The position numbers and the translations under genes were made by a program. A stretch of DNA of 7,241 bases. Source: Ilumatobacter sp. (lineage in GTDB: Bacteria; Actinomycetota; Acidimicrobiia; Acidimicrobiales; Ilumatobacteraceae). The stretch is taken from the NCBI GenBank assembly GCA_029263275.1, contig JAJCXU010000210.1, positions 1-7,241 on the forward strand, read 5' to 3'. Shown piece after piece: positions 1 to 6,093 of the stretch (its first letter is position 1; each line of letters starts with the position of its first letter). Below the pieces are notes generated by a model. It searched no databases and was not told the origin of the DNA. It saw nothing but the letters and a program-made list of their open reading frames with translations.

Positions 1-760
1 TGATCTCAGGCGTGATCTTCGACGCGGGAAGCACGCCACCGAGACCAGGCTTGGCACCCTGGCTGAGTTTGATCTCGATTGCCCGGACCGGGTTCGCGTC
101 GACGGTGGCACACAGCCGGTCGAGGTCGAATCGCCCGTCGGCGTCGCGTGCCCCGAAATAGCCGCTTCCGAGTTGCCAGATCAGTTCCCCGCCGTGCTGG
201 TGGTGGGGTGAGATGCCCCCCTCTCCGGTGTTGTGGAGGCATCCGGCGATGGACGCGCCCTGGTTCAGTGCTGCGATCGCATTGGACGACAGCGCCCCGA
301 AACTCATCGCCGACACGTTGATCACCGAGGTGGGGCGGAAGGCCTTCGCCCGTCCGCGCGCTCCCCCGAGCACCTTTGCCACGGGAATCGGGAAGAACTC
401 GTCGTAGCTGGCGTCGCCGACAACCGGAGCGGACAACGGGAACGGCGAGTGTTTGATGATGAAGAAGTTCGGTGAGCTCTCGAGGTCTCTGCTCGTACCG
501 AACGCGAAGTAGTTGTTCTCCCGTTTCGACGACGCGTAGATCCATCGTCGCTGCTCCCGGTTGAACGGGCGCTCCTCGGTGTTGCTCGTGAAGATGTACT
601 GACGCAGCTCCGGACCGATCTCTTCGAGCAGGTATCGCGCGTGGCCGAGCAGCGGGAAGTTCCGCAGAATCGCGTGACGTCGTTGCTTGAGGTCGTAGAA
701 CGTGAGTGCAGCTGTCGATGCAGCCGCAACAGCCGTTGCTGTGCGCAGCCGCCGACCCAT
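1..760 (-). CDS. FMN-binding glutamate synthase family protein (partial, N-terminal part)
   Basis: The reading frame is open from an ATG at 760 to the left window edge, giving 253 residues of what is usually a protein of about 500; the C-terminus lies outside. Residues 7-21 are an Ala/Thr-rich hydrophobic stretch, possibly a membrane anchor. The segment 26-56 (QRRHAILRNFPLLGHARYLL onward) is typical of the family. Residues 150-158 (SAMSFGALS), 177-182 (NTGEGG) and 231-242 (KLSQGAKPGLGG) are the FMN-binding TIM-barrel motifs of the glutamate synthase central domain. There is no N-terminal glutaminase domain, so it is not a canonical GltB. Stand-alone members are flavoproteins of uncertain substrate, perhaps ammonia-dependent glutamate synthesis or another oxidoreduction. 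The start is supported by TACGGT placed 6 nt upstream. It is divergent from the universal stress gene. Confidence 0.9.
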   Translation of the reverse strand, partial: MGRRLRTATAVAAASTAALTFYDLKQRRHAILRNFPLLGHARYLLEEIGPELRQYIFTSNTEERPFNREQRRWIYASSKRENNYFAFGTSRDLESSPNFFIIKHSPFPLSAPVVGDASYDEFFPIPVAKVLGGARGRAKAFRPTSVINVSAMSFGALSSNAIAALNQGASIAGCLHNTGEGGISPHHQHGGELIWQLGSGYFGARDADGRFDLDRLCATVDANPVRAIEIKLSQGAKPGLGGVLPASKITPEI

Positions 761-766
761 GTTTCG

Positions 767-772
767 ACCGTA
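767..772 (-). promoter_or_regulatory. -10 element of a leaderless promoter for the glutamate synthase-like gene
   Basis: On the minus strand the hexamer TACGGT (TAnnnT class) is followed by 6 nt (cgaaac) and then the ATG at 760. This spacing would start the transcript at or next to the A of the start codon. No Shine-Dalgarno sequence is visible. The hexamer lies within the 8-bp palindrome CCGTACGG (768-775). No good -35 box was seen. Confidence 0.6.
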
Positions 773-833
773 CGGCTGGATCGGCGGTGACGGGAAGGGA
801 CTTCTGACCAAGGTCCTGACGACGCCAAGCTGC

Positions 834-839
834 GAGAAT
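834..839 (+). promoter_or_regulatory. Weak candidate -10 element for the universal stress gene
   Basis: GAGAAT lies 7 nt before the ATG at 847. It keeps the second-position A and last T of TAnnnT but lacks the first T. No purine-rich ribosome site precedes the ATG, so a leaderless start is plausible. This is the weakest of the promoter calls. Confidence 0.3.
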
Positions 840-846
840 CGATTCC

Positions 847-1302
847 ATGACCTCGATCGTGTTGCTGTGTACCGACGGTTCGGACGTGTCGATCGACGCT
901 CTCCGCACCGCACTGCCACTGTTGGCACCCGCCGACCGCACCATTCTGGTCACCGTCGAGTCGTCGGTGGACGCTGACACGACCACCGGCAATGGCTTTC
1001 GGTCGCAGGCGTCCGCACCCGATCTCGCCGATCAGATCGAGACCAGTGGCGACTATCGAGCCAAACAGATCCTCGATGCCACGGTCGCAGCCCTCGACCT
1101 CGATGACATGGAACTGATGGCCATCGTCGGCCGACCGGGCCGCGCCATCTGCGAGCTGGCCACGGCGTTGCCCGCCACTGTGGTCGTCGTCGGGACCAGC
1201 GGCCGCGGCGGTCTTCGCCGAGCAATGATGGGGTCGACCTCCGACCACATCATCCGGCACGCACCTTGCCCGGTGCTCGTGCAGGGCGTCGGCCAGCACT
1301 GA
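847..1302 (+). CDS. Universal stress protein (UspA family, ATP-binding type)
   Basis: This 151-residue protein has the usual length of a single-domain cytoplasmic Usp. The N-terminal strand IVLLCTDGSD (residues 4-13) carries the conserved Asp10. The segment around 94-97 (VGRP) matches the second nucleotide-contacting region. Residues 116-130 (GTSGRGGLRRAMMGS) fit the ATP-binding pattern G-x2-G-x9-G-S/T exactly, followed by the standard ending HAPCPVLV (138-145). Usp proteins of this class bind ATP and support survival under starvation, hypoxia or oxidative stress; the exact role here is not shown. The gene starts 86 nt from the divergent glutamate-synthase-like gene, and the two could share regulation. 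The start choice fits the family N-terminus. Confidence 0.93.
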   Translation: MTSIVLLCTDGSDVSIDALRTALPLLAPADRTILVTVESSVDADTTTGNGFRSQASAPDLADQIETSGDYRAKQILDATVAALDLDDMELMAIVGRPGRAICELATALPATVVVVGTSGRGGLRRAMMGSTSDHIIRHAPCPVLVQGVGQH

Positions 1303-1321
1303 GTTCGCTGCTGCTCGAATC

Positions 1322-1340
1322 CATGGCATCAACCGCCATG
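1322..1340 (+). terminator. Possible weak terminator hairpin after the universal stress gene
   Basis: CATGGC (1322-1327) and GCCATG (1335-1340) form a perfect 6-bp stem with a 7-nt loop, 20 nt after the stop codon. There is no T-tract, so this is only a candidate. The rest of 1303-1445 shows no gene or clear signal. Confidence 0.22.
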
Positions 1341-1445
1341 ATCCTGCGTTGCTCGTCTTCCTGATCCTGTTTCAGCAGTAGTTGACTCGGCGAAGACTCC
1401 TCTGGCCGGTCGCGCCGCACAGGCGAAGCGGTCCACTGGGCCGCA

Positions 1446-1451
1446 TAGTGT
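1446..1451 (+). promoter_or_regulatory. -10 element of a leaderless promoter for the patatin gene
   Basis: TAGTGT is followed by 6 nt (ggcccg) and the ATG at 1458, the same geometry as at four other genes here. No Shine-Dalgarno sequence precedes the ATG. A TTGACT at 1382-1387 is too far away (58 nt) to be its -35 box. Confidence 0.6.
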
Positions 1452-1457
1452 GGCCCG

Positions 1458-2408
1458 ATGGTGCAGGTCGGAGTCGTGCTCGGTGCTGGTGGCATCGTCG
1501 GCGCGGCGTACCACGCCGGCGTCCTGACGGCGTTGGCCGAGGCGGGGTTCGACGCCCGCGATGCCGATCTGATGGTCGGCACGTCTGCCGGGGCCGGCGT
1601 GGCAGCGAGCTTGCGCGCCGGGTTCCCACCCATCGACCTCGCACCACGCAACCTCGGCGAGGCAATCTCGGCCGAAGCGGTCGCGCTCGTCGGGCGGACC
1701 GGCGGCCCGCCGACGATCGACATGCGGCCTCGGCCGTTCTCGCGCCTGCCGAGACCGTCGTCGCCGAAGATGCTGCTGCGATCAGGTGGCCGACCGGCCA
1801 AAGCACTTGCGGGCATGATGCCAACCGGAACGATTTCGACCGATGAGATCGGTGAGCGCATCGGGATGCTCTACGGCGAGCGACCGTGGCCTGAGAAATC
1901 GTTGTGGATCTGTGCCGTCGATCTCGACGGCGGCAAGCGAGTCGTCTTCGGCCGCGACGGGCCCACCGTGCCGATTGGGCTGGCGGTGCAAGCCTCTTCA
2001 TCGATCCCCGGTGTCTTTCGGCCGGTCGAACACGAGGGTCGGCAGTACATCGACGGCGGCGTCCACTCCCCGACCAATGCCGACCTGTTCGCCGAGGCCG
2101 GACTCGACGTCGTGGTCATCATCTCGCCGATGTCGGCAACCCGACGCGGTCACGGACCGTCGTGGCCGACATTGCGGCCCATGCACGCTCAACAACTCGC
2201 TGGCGAAGTGAAGGCGCTCCGGGCGAAGGGCACAGAGGTCATCACGTTCCAACCGACACCCGCCGATGTCGAGGCGATGGGCCGCAACGCCATGGACGCA
2301 CGGCGGCGCGGCACCACAACCACGGCGGCACTGGCTTCGACGCGTGCTCGGCTTGCCGACGAGGCCACGGCCAGTCGCCTCGCCGTACTTCGCGATACGT
2401 CATCGTGA
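1458..2408 (+). CDS. Patatin-like phospholipase family protein
   Basis: This 316-residue protein has the full patatin catalytic layout. A glycine-rich oxyanion-hole loop lies at residues 9-15 (GAGGIVG). The nucleophile elbow GTSAG is at 41-45, with Ser43. The segment 177-190 (AVQASSSIPGVFRP) is typical of the fold, and DGG at 199-201 supplies the catalytic Asp199. Patatins are Ser-Asp dyad lipid acyl hydrolases that cleave fatty acids from phospholipids or other esters; the substrate here is unknown. There is no signal peptide or clear membrane span, so it is likely cytoplasmic or membrane-peripheral. The N-terminus begins almost directly with the first beta strand, which fits the ATG at 1458. 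The flavin oxidoreductase gene follows after 60 nt on the same strand and may be co-transcribed. Confidence 0.92.
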   Translation: MVQVGVVLGAGGIVGAAYHAGVLTALAEAGFDARDADLMVGTSAGAGVAASLRAGFPPIDLAPRNLGEAISAEAVALVGRTGGPPTIDMRPRPFSRLPRPSSPKMLLRSGGRPAKALAGMMPTGTISTDEIGERIGMLYGERPWPEKSLWICAVDLDGGKRVVFGRDGPTVPIGLAVQASSSIPGVFRPVEHEGRQYIDGGVHSPTNADLFAEAGLDVVVIISPMSATRRGHGPSWPTLRPMHAQQLAGEVKALRAKGTEVITFQPTPADVEAMGRNAMDARRRGTTTTAALASTRARLADEATASRLAVLRDTSS

Positions 2409-2468
2409 CATCTGGCCTCAACGCCACACTCGCGGAATTTCTACACCGCCTCAGGTGTTGCACCGCTC

Positions 2469-2864
2469 ATGGCCGCCATCCCCGAATCCCACGCTGACCT
2501 CCTCACCAAGAAGACCTTCTGGCACATCGCCACGATGGGTCCCGACGACGAGATCCAGTCGAGTCCGGTGTGGGGCGGTTGGGACGGCGAGCACTTCTTG
2601 TTCTCCTTGACCAAAGGCCGTCAGAAGTACGAGAACCTCGTCCGCAACCCGACGATCGCACTGTCTGGCACCGACCCCGACAACTCGTACCGCTACATGG
2701 AGATTCGCGGCACGGTCGTCCGCATCGACGACGACGCATCGAACGCCTTCATCGATTCGATGGCCAAGAAGTACATGGACGCCGACGCCTACCCGTTCCA
2801 CCAAGAAGGCGACCACCGCGTCGTCATGGTCGTGCAGCCGTCGCACACGACCCAGATGGGCTGA
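2469..2864 (+). CDS. PPOX-class F420/flavin-dependent oxidoreductase (split beta-barrel)
   Basis: This 131-residue protein is the usual length for small F420-binding members of the pyridoxamine-phosphate-oxidase-like fold. It opens with IPESHADLLTKKTFWHIAT (residues 4-22), as is typical. SSPVWGGWDG (31-40) and FLFSLTKGRQKYENLVRNP (43-61) include the conserved Arg-Gln-Lys stretch implicated in cofactor phosphate binding. YMEIRGTV (76-83) follows, and a C-terminal VVMVVQPSHT strand. Such enzymes use F420H2 (less often FMN) to reduce diverse substrates; the substrate cannot be inferred. No TAnnnT hexamer sits at the leaderless position, unlike many neighbours. A partial AGGTG at 2453-2457 lies 11 nt before the ATG. 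Read-through from the patatin gene is therefore plausible. Confidence 0.87.
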   Translation: MAAIPESHADLLTKKTFWHIATMGPDDEIQSSPVWGGWDGEHFLFSLTKGRQKYENLVRNPTIALSGTDPDNSYRYMEIRGTVVRIDDDASNAFIDSMAKKYMDADAYPFHQEGDHRVVMVVQPSHTTQMG

Positions 2865-2870
2865 CCAGCG

Positions 2871-2901
2871 AGTCACAGTTGTACCCGGCCCCGCTGTGAC
2901 T
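2871..2901. terminator. Bidirectional terminator-like hairpin between convergent genes
   Basis: AGTCACAG (2871-2878) and CTGTGACT (2894-2901) form a perfect 8-bp stem with a 15-nt loop. It fills the 42-nt gap between the stop codons of the plus-strand oxidoreductase and the minus-strand TRIC gene, where a shared terminator is expected. There is no T-tract on either side, which is common in high-GC actinobacteria. Confidence 0.55.
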
Positions 2902-2906
2902 GGTTG

Positions 2907-3578
2907 TCAGGTGGTGTCGGGTGCTCGGATCGGTTTCGGTGCACGCCAGTGGAACTGCAGCGCGGCAAGCCTGATTGCGAACACGACGACGGCGACGGCG
3001 ATGGCCACGCCCCAGCTGTAGAAGTCGTTGCGCCACGACACGACCACCGCTGCCGCTCCCAGTGCGGCCGGGATCGCATAGAGCGTGCTGTCGCGATGAA
3101 AGAGGCTGGGGTGCTCGTTGGCGAGCACGTCGCGGATGATGCCGCCACCCGCAGCCGAGATCACGCCGATCAACACGGCCCCGACGGCGCTCGTCCCGAA
3201 CGATGAGGCCTTGACCGCACCGGTCACGCAGAACAACCCAAGTCCTGCAGCATCGAAGATCAGCACCGCGCGGTTCACGCGCTGGTTGATCAACCAGTGG
3301 CCGAGGAAGACCACGGCCGCAGCGCTGAGCGGCACGACGAGATACAGCACGTCACTGAACGCCGTTGGCGGAGTCGACCCGAGCAGCAGGTCGCGGATCA
3401 CGCCGCCGCCCAGGGCCGTCACCAACGCCAACGACGTGACCCCGACCAACTCGAACCCCTTGCGTACGGCGAGCAACCCGCCCGAGATGGCGAATACGAA
3501 GACGCCGATCAGGTCGAGTGTCTTCTCCAGTGTCGGCTCGAGACCGCTGATCGTGCTGGCCTGCGCAACGAGACTCAT
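2907..3578 (-). CDS. TRIC-family (UPF0126) membrane protein, putative cation channel
   Basis: This 223-residue, very hydrophobic protein has about seven membrane segments: roughly residues 21-37, 43-60, 78-95, 105-122, 130-147, 166-183 and 188-208. It contains the two internal repeats of the trimeric intracellular cation channel family, seen as GGGVIRD at 57-63 and GGGIIRD at 144-150. Each lies at a kinked pore-lining helix and is followed a few residues later by a Pro. Related bacterial and archaeal TRIC proteins are trimeric monovalent-cation channels in the inner membrane; some homologues are annotated only as UPF0126, and transport of another solute cannot be excluded. The ATG overlaps the stop of the upstream deacylase gene (ATGA, 3575-3578), so translation is probably coupled. 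Confidence 0.9.
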   Translation of the reverse strand: MSLVAQASTISGLEPTLEKTLDLIGVFVFAISGGLLAVRKGFELVGVTSLALVTALGGGVIRDLLLGSTPPTAFSDVLYLVVPLSAAAVVFLGHWLINQRVNRAVLIFDAAGLGLFCVTGAVKASSFGTSAVGAVLIGVISAAGGGIIRDVLANEHPSLFHRDSTLYAIPAALGAAAVVVSWRNDFYSWGVAIAVAVVVFAIRLAALQFHWRAPKPIRAPDTT

Positions 3579-4096
3579 GCCGGTGCGGCTTCCGGCGGGT
3601 CCTTGGCAAGATCGTCGACGACCTCGACGTTGGGCAGTGCGGTGAGCACGCGGGGATCGCCGACGACTTTGCAGCTTCGGCTGCCCCCGCCGAGCACGAT
3701 GCGTTCACGATCCATCACCCGGCTGTCGACCCACAGTGGCATGTGGTCGCTCAACCCGATGGGGGTGACGCCGCCGACCTTCATGCCGGTGAGCTCCTCG
3801 GTGGCGTCGGAGGCAGCGAACGAGCACTTCTTCACGCCCAGCTTCTTGCGCACCACCTTGTTGACGTCGAGCCGCGTGTTGGCGAGCACGACGCAGGCGA
3901 CGTAGACCGGCGGGTCGCTCTTGCCGATGACGACCAACGTGTTGGCCGACTGGTCGAGCGTGTAGCCGTAGGCCTCGACGAACTGTGCGGTGTCGGCGAG
4001 TTCGGGGTCGCAGTCGATGACCTCGACGTCGAGGGACGGGTCGTCCAACCCCAGTTGGGCGACGATGCGTCGCACGTCAGCTTCAGTGGCATCCAT
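3575..4096 (-). CDS. YbaK/EbsC-type aminoacyl-tRNA deacylase (trans-editing)
   Basis: This 173-residue protein has the usual length for a stand-alone YbaK/ProX/EbsC editing domain. Visible family marks are ANTLVVIG (51-58), VYVACVVLANTRLD (64-77) with Lys80 in DVNKVVRKKLG, then ELTGMKVGGVTPIG (101-114) and the C-terminal ERIVLGGGSRS (131-141). Relatives hydrolyse mischarged tRNA such as Cys-tRNA(Pro) or Ala-tRNA(Pro) in the cytoplasm; which tRNA is edited here is not evident. The frame stays open upstream to an ATG at 4312, but I chose 4096: it has TACGAT 6 nt before it, gives family length, and avoids overlapping the divergent gene at 4276. The last 10 residues are Pro/Ala/Glu-rich. It is the first gene of an operon with the TRIC gene. 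Confidence 0.9.
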   Translation of the reverse strand: MDATEADVRRIVAQLGLDDPSLDVEVIDCDPELADTAQFVEAYGYTLDQSANTLVVIGKSDPPVYVACVVLANTRLDVNKVVRKKLGVKKCSFAASDATEELTGMKVGGVTPIGLSDHMPLWVDSRVMDRERIVLGGGSRSCKVVGDPRVLTALPNVEVVDDLAKDPPEAAPA

Positions 4097-4102
4097 GCCC
4101 GC

Positions 4103-4108
4103 ATCGTA
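4103..4108 (-). promoter_or_regulatory. -10 element of a leaderless promoter for the deacylase-TRIC operon
   Basis: On the minus strand TACGAT is followed by 6 nt (gcgggc) and the ATG at 4096. This decides the start of the deacylase gene over the upstream in-frame ATG at 4312. A possible -35-like GTGACC lies at 4129-4134, with a rather long 20-nt spacer. Confidence 0.65.
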
Positions 4109-4263
4109 GAAGTCAGCGGCCCCAGCGAGGTCACTGCCGGACCAGCAACGGCGAGGGCGAGGGGCCACCTGACCCGCGACGGCGATCGCCTGCGTCGTCG
4201 GACTGACCGTGTGAGCGGGTGCCTGATCGTCTGGAGTCAGCGGGGCGACCGGCGGTGTCTCGG

Positions 4264-4269
4264 TAGCGT
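4264..4269 (+). promoter_or_regulatory. -10 element of a leaderless promoter for the Ddn-like gene
   Basis: TAGCGT is followed by 6 nt (tgcgga) and the ATG at 4276. The 179-nt divergent gap 4097-4275 thus carries one such element at each end. The 10-bp palindrome GGCGATCGCC lies in the middle (4181-4190). Confidence 0.6.
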
Positions 4270-4275
4270 TGCGGA

Positions 4276-4629
4276 ATGACGTCGATCCGAGCAGCGCAAG
4301 CCGACCTGACACGCGCCGCGTTCCGAACCCTCAACTCGGTGGTGAAGCCTGCGGTGCTCGCCGGCGCGGGGAATCCGCTCCCCGTCGGCGGGGGCGCCGT
4401 CGTGCTGGAAGTGACCGGCCGCGTGTCGGGCGAGCCGCGGCAGATCCCCCTGCTCGCCACACGACTCGGCGACAAGCTGATGGTCAGCACCGTCCGCAGC
4501 GACTCCCAGTGGTTGCAGAACATTGAGGCCGACCCGAACGTCGTCGTCCACCTCTACGGCAAGCGACGCACTGGCGTCGCCGACGTCACGCGCGGGCCAC
4601 TGAATACGGTCGCAATCACCCTCACCTGA
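4276..4629 (+). CDS. Nitroreductase/quinone reductase family deazaflavin (F420)-dependent protein, Ddn-like
   Basis: This 117-residue protein resembles the short form of the Ddn/DUF385 family. The signature is VLEVTGRVSGEPRQIPLL (residues 43-60), corresponding to the TGRxSG motif followed by Arg and the PLL strand. It is followed by GDKLMVSTVRSDSQWLQNIE and ADPNVVVHLYGKRR. This family has the split beta-barrel fold and binds F420; mycobacterial Ddn reduces menaquinone and activates nitroimidazoles. The shorter C-terminus (RGPLNTVAITLT) is compatible with compact family members and ends at a normal stop, so I do not read it as a truncation. The substrate is unknown. It is divergent from the deacylase operon and 107 nt ahead of the HNH gene, with an inverted repeat between them. 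Confidence 0.8.
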   Translation: MTSIRAAQADLTRAAFRTLNSVVKPAVLAGAGNPLPVGGGAVVLEVTGRVSGEPRQIPLLATRLGDKLMVSTVRSDSQWLQNIEADPNVVVHLYGKRRTGVADVTRGPLNTVAITLT

Positions 4630-4646
4630 GACAATCCCGCCCCAAT

Positions 4647-4689
4647 CTGTGTCCCCACAGCCCAGCAATCCGCTGCATTCCGGACACAG
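4647..4689 (+). terminator. Inverted repeat downstream of the Ddn-like gene, possible terminator
   Basis: CTGTGTCC (4647-4654) and GGACACAG (4682-4689) are a perfect 8-bp inverted repeat. Inside it is a second small stem, CAGC (4663-4666) with GCTG (4672-4675) around aatcc. It starts 18 nt after the Ddn-like stop and ends 47 nt before the HNH start. There is no T-tract; an operator for the HNH gene is the alternative. Confidence 0.4.
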
Positions 4690-4708
4690 TTCGTCTGGCA
4701 CGCAACTC

Positions 4709-4737
4709 TGTGACAGTGCTCATGCACACTGGTCACA
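4709..4737 (+). promoter_or_regulatory. Dyad overlapping the HNH gene promoter and start codon
   Basis: TGTGACAGTG (4709-4718) faces CACTGGTCACA (4727-4737), complementary except for one extra G, around an 8-nt centre. It covers CACACT (4725-4730), which sits 6 nt before the ATG at 4737 like the -10 boxes of neighbouring genes, though it lacks the first T. It could be a repressor operator, or an RNA hairpin if the transcript begins further upstream. Confidence 0.35.
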
Positions 4738-5957
4738 TGACTCCGAACGCGGTCGCCGAGCGAGCAAGCCATGTGGCTGCCGTGCGCTCCGACGCCGCCG
4801 CACAGTCACCGGGGATCAAGGCGGCGCTCATCGCCACGCGGCAGATCCGTGCGTGGGCTGATGCGCAAGAGGCGGCCCTCATCGTGCAGCTCGGCAAGGT
4901 CGAGGCGTTCTGCGAACCCACCATTGCCGACGCCGGCAAGTGCTCGCTCGGCAAGGCGAATCGCACGAAGGAGCGAGCCGACACGCTCGACGCCACGCCG
5001 CGGCTCGCTGATGCCCTCGCAGACGGAGCCATCACGTCGGGCCACGTCGATGCCCTCACCCGGGGCTCCAAGCAGCTGAACGACGATCAACGTGAGGCGC
5101 TGCTCGACCGCGCCAACGAACTCGCCGATGTGGCCGCGGCGGCAACCGTTGAGGAATTCCAGCGACGACTCAAGCTCGAGATCAAGACCCTGCAGGCCGA
5201 CGACGGGCTCGACCGGCTGCAACGTCAACGAGCCAACGTTCGTGTCAACACGTGGACCGATGCCGAGGGCATGTGGAACATACGCGGCACGTTCGACCCT
5301 GTCACCGGGGTCAAGCTGGCATCGAAGTTGGAGGGGACGATCAACGCACTGTTCGCCGAAGCGGTGCCAGAGTTCTGTCCAACCGACCCCATTGAGAAGC
5401 ATCAGTTCCTCGCCGCACACGCGCTGACGCGGATCATCGACGGCTCGGCCGGTTCGGGTCGGTCGGGACGCCCTGAGTACGTGGTCGTCATCGATGCCGA
5501 TACACCCGGCGATGCGGGGCCGGTGGTCGATTGGCCAATCCCGGTCGAGATCCCGGCTCGCGTCATGGCGCAGTTGGTGGCCCATGACGAGGTCGACGTC
5601 CACGGCGTCGTCGTCCGCAACGGTGTCATTCTCTACGCCCCCGGCGAACTCCAACTCGGGCGCACGACAAGGCTGGCCAACAAGGCACAGCGTCGAGCGC
5701 TCCGAGCGCTGTACTCCGGGTGCGCCATCCCGGGTTGTTCAGTCCGGTATGACCGGTGCAAGCTCCACCACATCGTCTGGTGGCGGCACGGCGGCCGCAC
5801 GGATCTCGACAATCTTCTCCCACTCTGCGCCCGGCACCACGCGAACGTCCATCACGACAACTGGGCCATCGAACTCGACCACCAACGCGAACTCACGCTG
5901 AGATTTCCCGACGGCACCGTTCGCTCCACCGGCCCACCAAAACGCGACGCCGCCTGA
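4737..5957 (+). CDS. DUF222 domain-containing HNH endonuclease family protein (13E12 type)
   Basis: This 406-residue protein has the usual 13E12-repeat architecture. A long, mostly helical DUF222 region spans about residues 10-300, rich in Ala, Leu, Arg and Glu. A C-terminal HNH domain spans about 325-375. The HNH core is HH at 344-345 (KLHHIVWW), Asn359 in DLDNLLPLC, and HH at 367-368. Cys329, Cys334, Cys341 and Cys364 are candidates for zinc binding. Such proteins are multi-copy in many actinobacteria; the nuclease activity is inferred from the motif and the biological role is unsettled. The frame also offers GTG at 4710 and ATG at 4722. I prefer 4737 because the first residues then match a normal DUF222 start and CACACT lies 6 nt upstream. 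All HNH residues are intact. Confidence 0.9.
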   Translation: MTPNAVAERASHVAAVRSDAAAQSPGIKAALIATRQIRAWADAQEAALIVQLGKVEAFCEPTIADAGKCSLGKANRTKERADTLDATPRLADALADGAITSGHVDALTRGSKQLNDDQREALLDRANELADVAAAATVEEFQRRLKLEIKTLQADDGLDRLQRQRANVRVNTWTDAEGMWNIRGTFDPVTGVKLASKLEGTINALFAEAVPEFCPTDPIEKHQFLAAHALTRIIDGSAGSGRSGRPEYVVVIDADTPGDAGPVVDWPIPVEIPARVMAQLVAHDEVDVHGVVVRNGVILYAPGELQLGRTTRLANKAQRRALRALYSGCAIPGCSVRYDRCKLHHIVWWRHGGRTDLDNLLPLCARHHANVHHDNWAIELDHQRELTLRFPDGTVRSTGPPKRDAA

Positions 5958-6059
5958 GCGCGGCACGGTCTCCCGACCAGTTCCACGACGGCTGATCCCG
6001 TCAGTTCAGATTCACGCGATCGGTGTCTTGCTGTGAACGCCGGCGCCCCACGAGAGAAC

Positions 6060-6082
6060 GCGTCGACCCGTCAGCTCGACGC
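6060..6082 (-). terminator. Terminator-like hairpin after the 6094-6528 gene
   Basis: GCGTCGA (6060-6066) and TCGACGC (6076-6082) form a perfect 7-bp stem with a 9-nt loop, 11 nt past the stop of the minus-strand PPOX gene and within the convergent gap after the HNH gene. A smaller stem, GACGG (5987-5991) with CCGTC (5998-6002), lies closer to the HNH stop. No T-tract accompanies either. Confidence 0.35.
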
Positions 6083-6093
6083 TTGATCGGGGC

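Noticed and set aside
6..992. Long minus-strand ORF of 328 codons (and another at 322-1332) across the left end
   Set aside because: It is out of frame with the clearly recognisable glutamate-synthase-like protein and antisense to the universal stress gene. Its translation is Arg/Ser-rich without any family resemblance.
1250..2001. Minus-strand ORFs antisense to the patatin gene
   Set aside because: Low-complexity Arg/Ser/Pro translations opposite a gene with all patatin catalytic motifs; no promoter or start signal seen.
4181..4190. Palindrome GGCGATCGCC in the divergent gap
   Set aside because: A single GC-rich 10-bp palindrome without a second copy or promoter overlap is not strong evidence of an operator.
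4097..4312. N-terminal extension of the deacylase to the ATG at 4312
   Set aside because: The extra 72 residues have no family counterpart and would overlap the divergent gene at 4276. The TACGAT-6 nt-ATG arrangement supports 4096.
4276..4629. Suspicion that the Ddn-like gene is truncated
   Set aside because: The signature motifs and a C-terminal strand are present, the stop is followed by a terminator-like repeat, and compact family members of about this length exist.
4806..5654. 282-codon ORF antisense to the DUF222-HNH gene
   Set aside because: Typical shadow frame in high-GC DNA. The plus-strand frame has clear DUF222 and HNH motifs, and the antisense translation matches no family I recognise.
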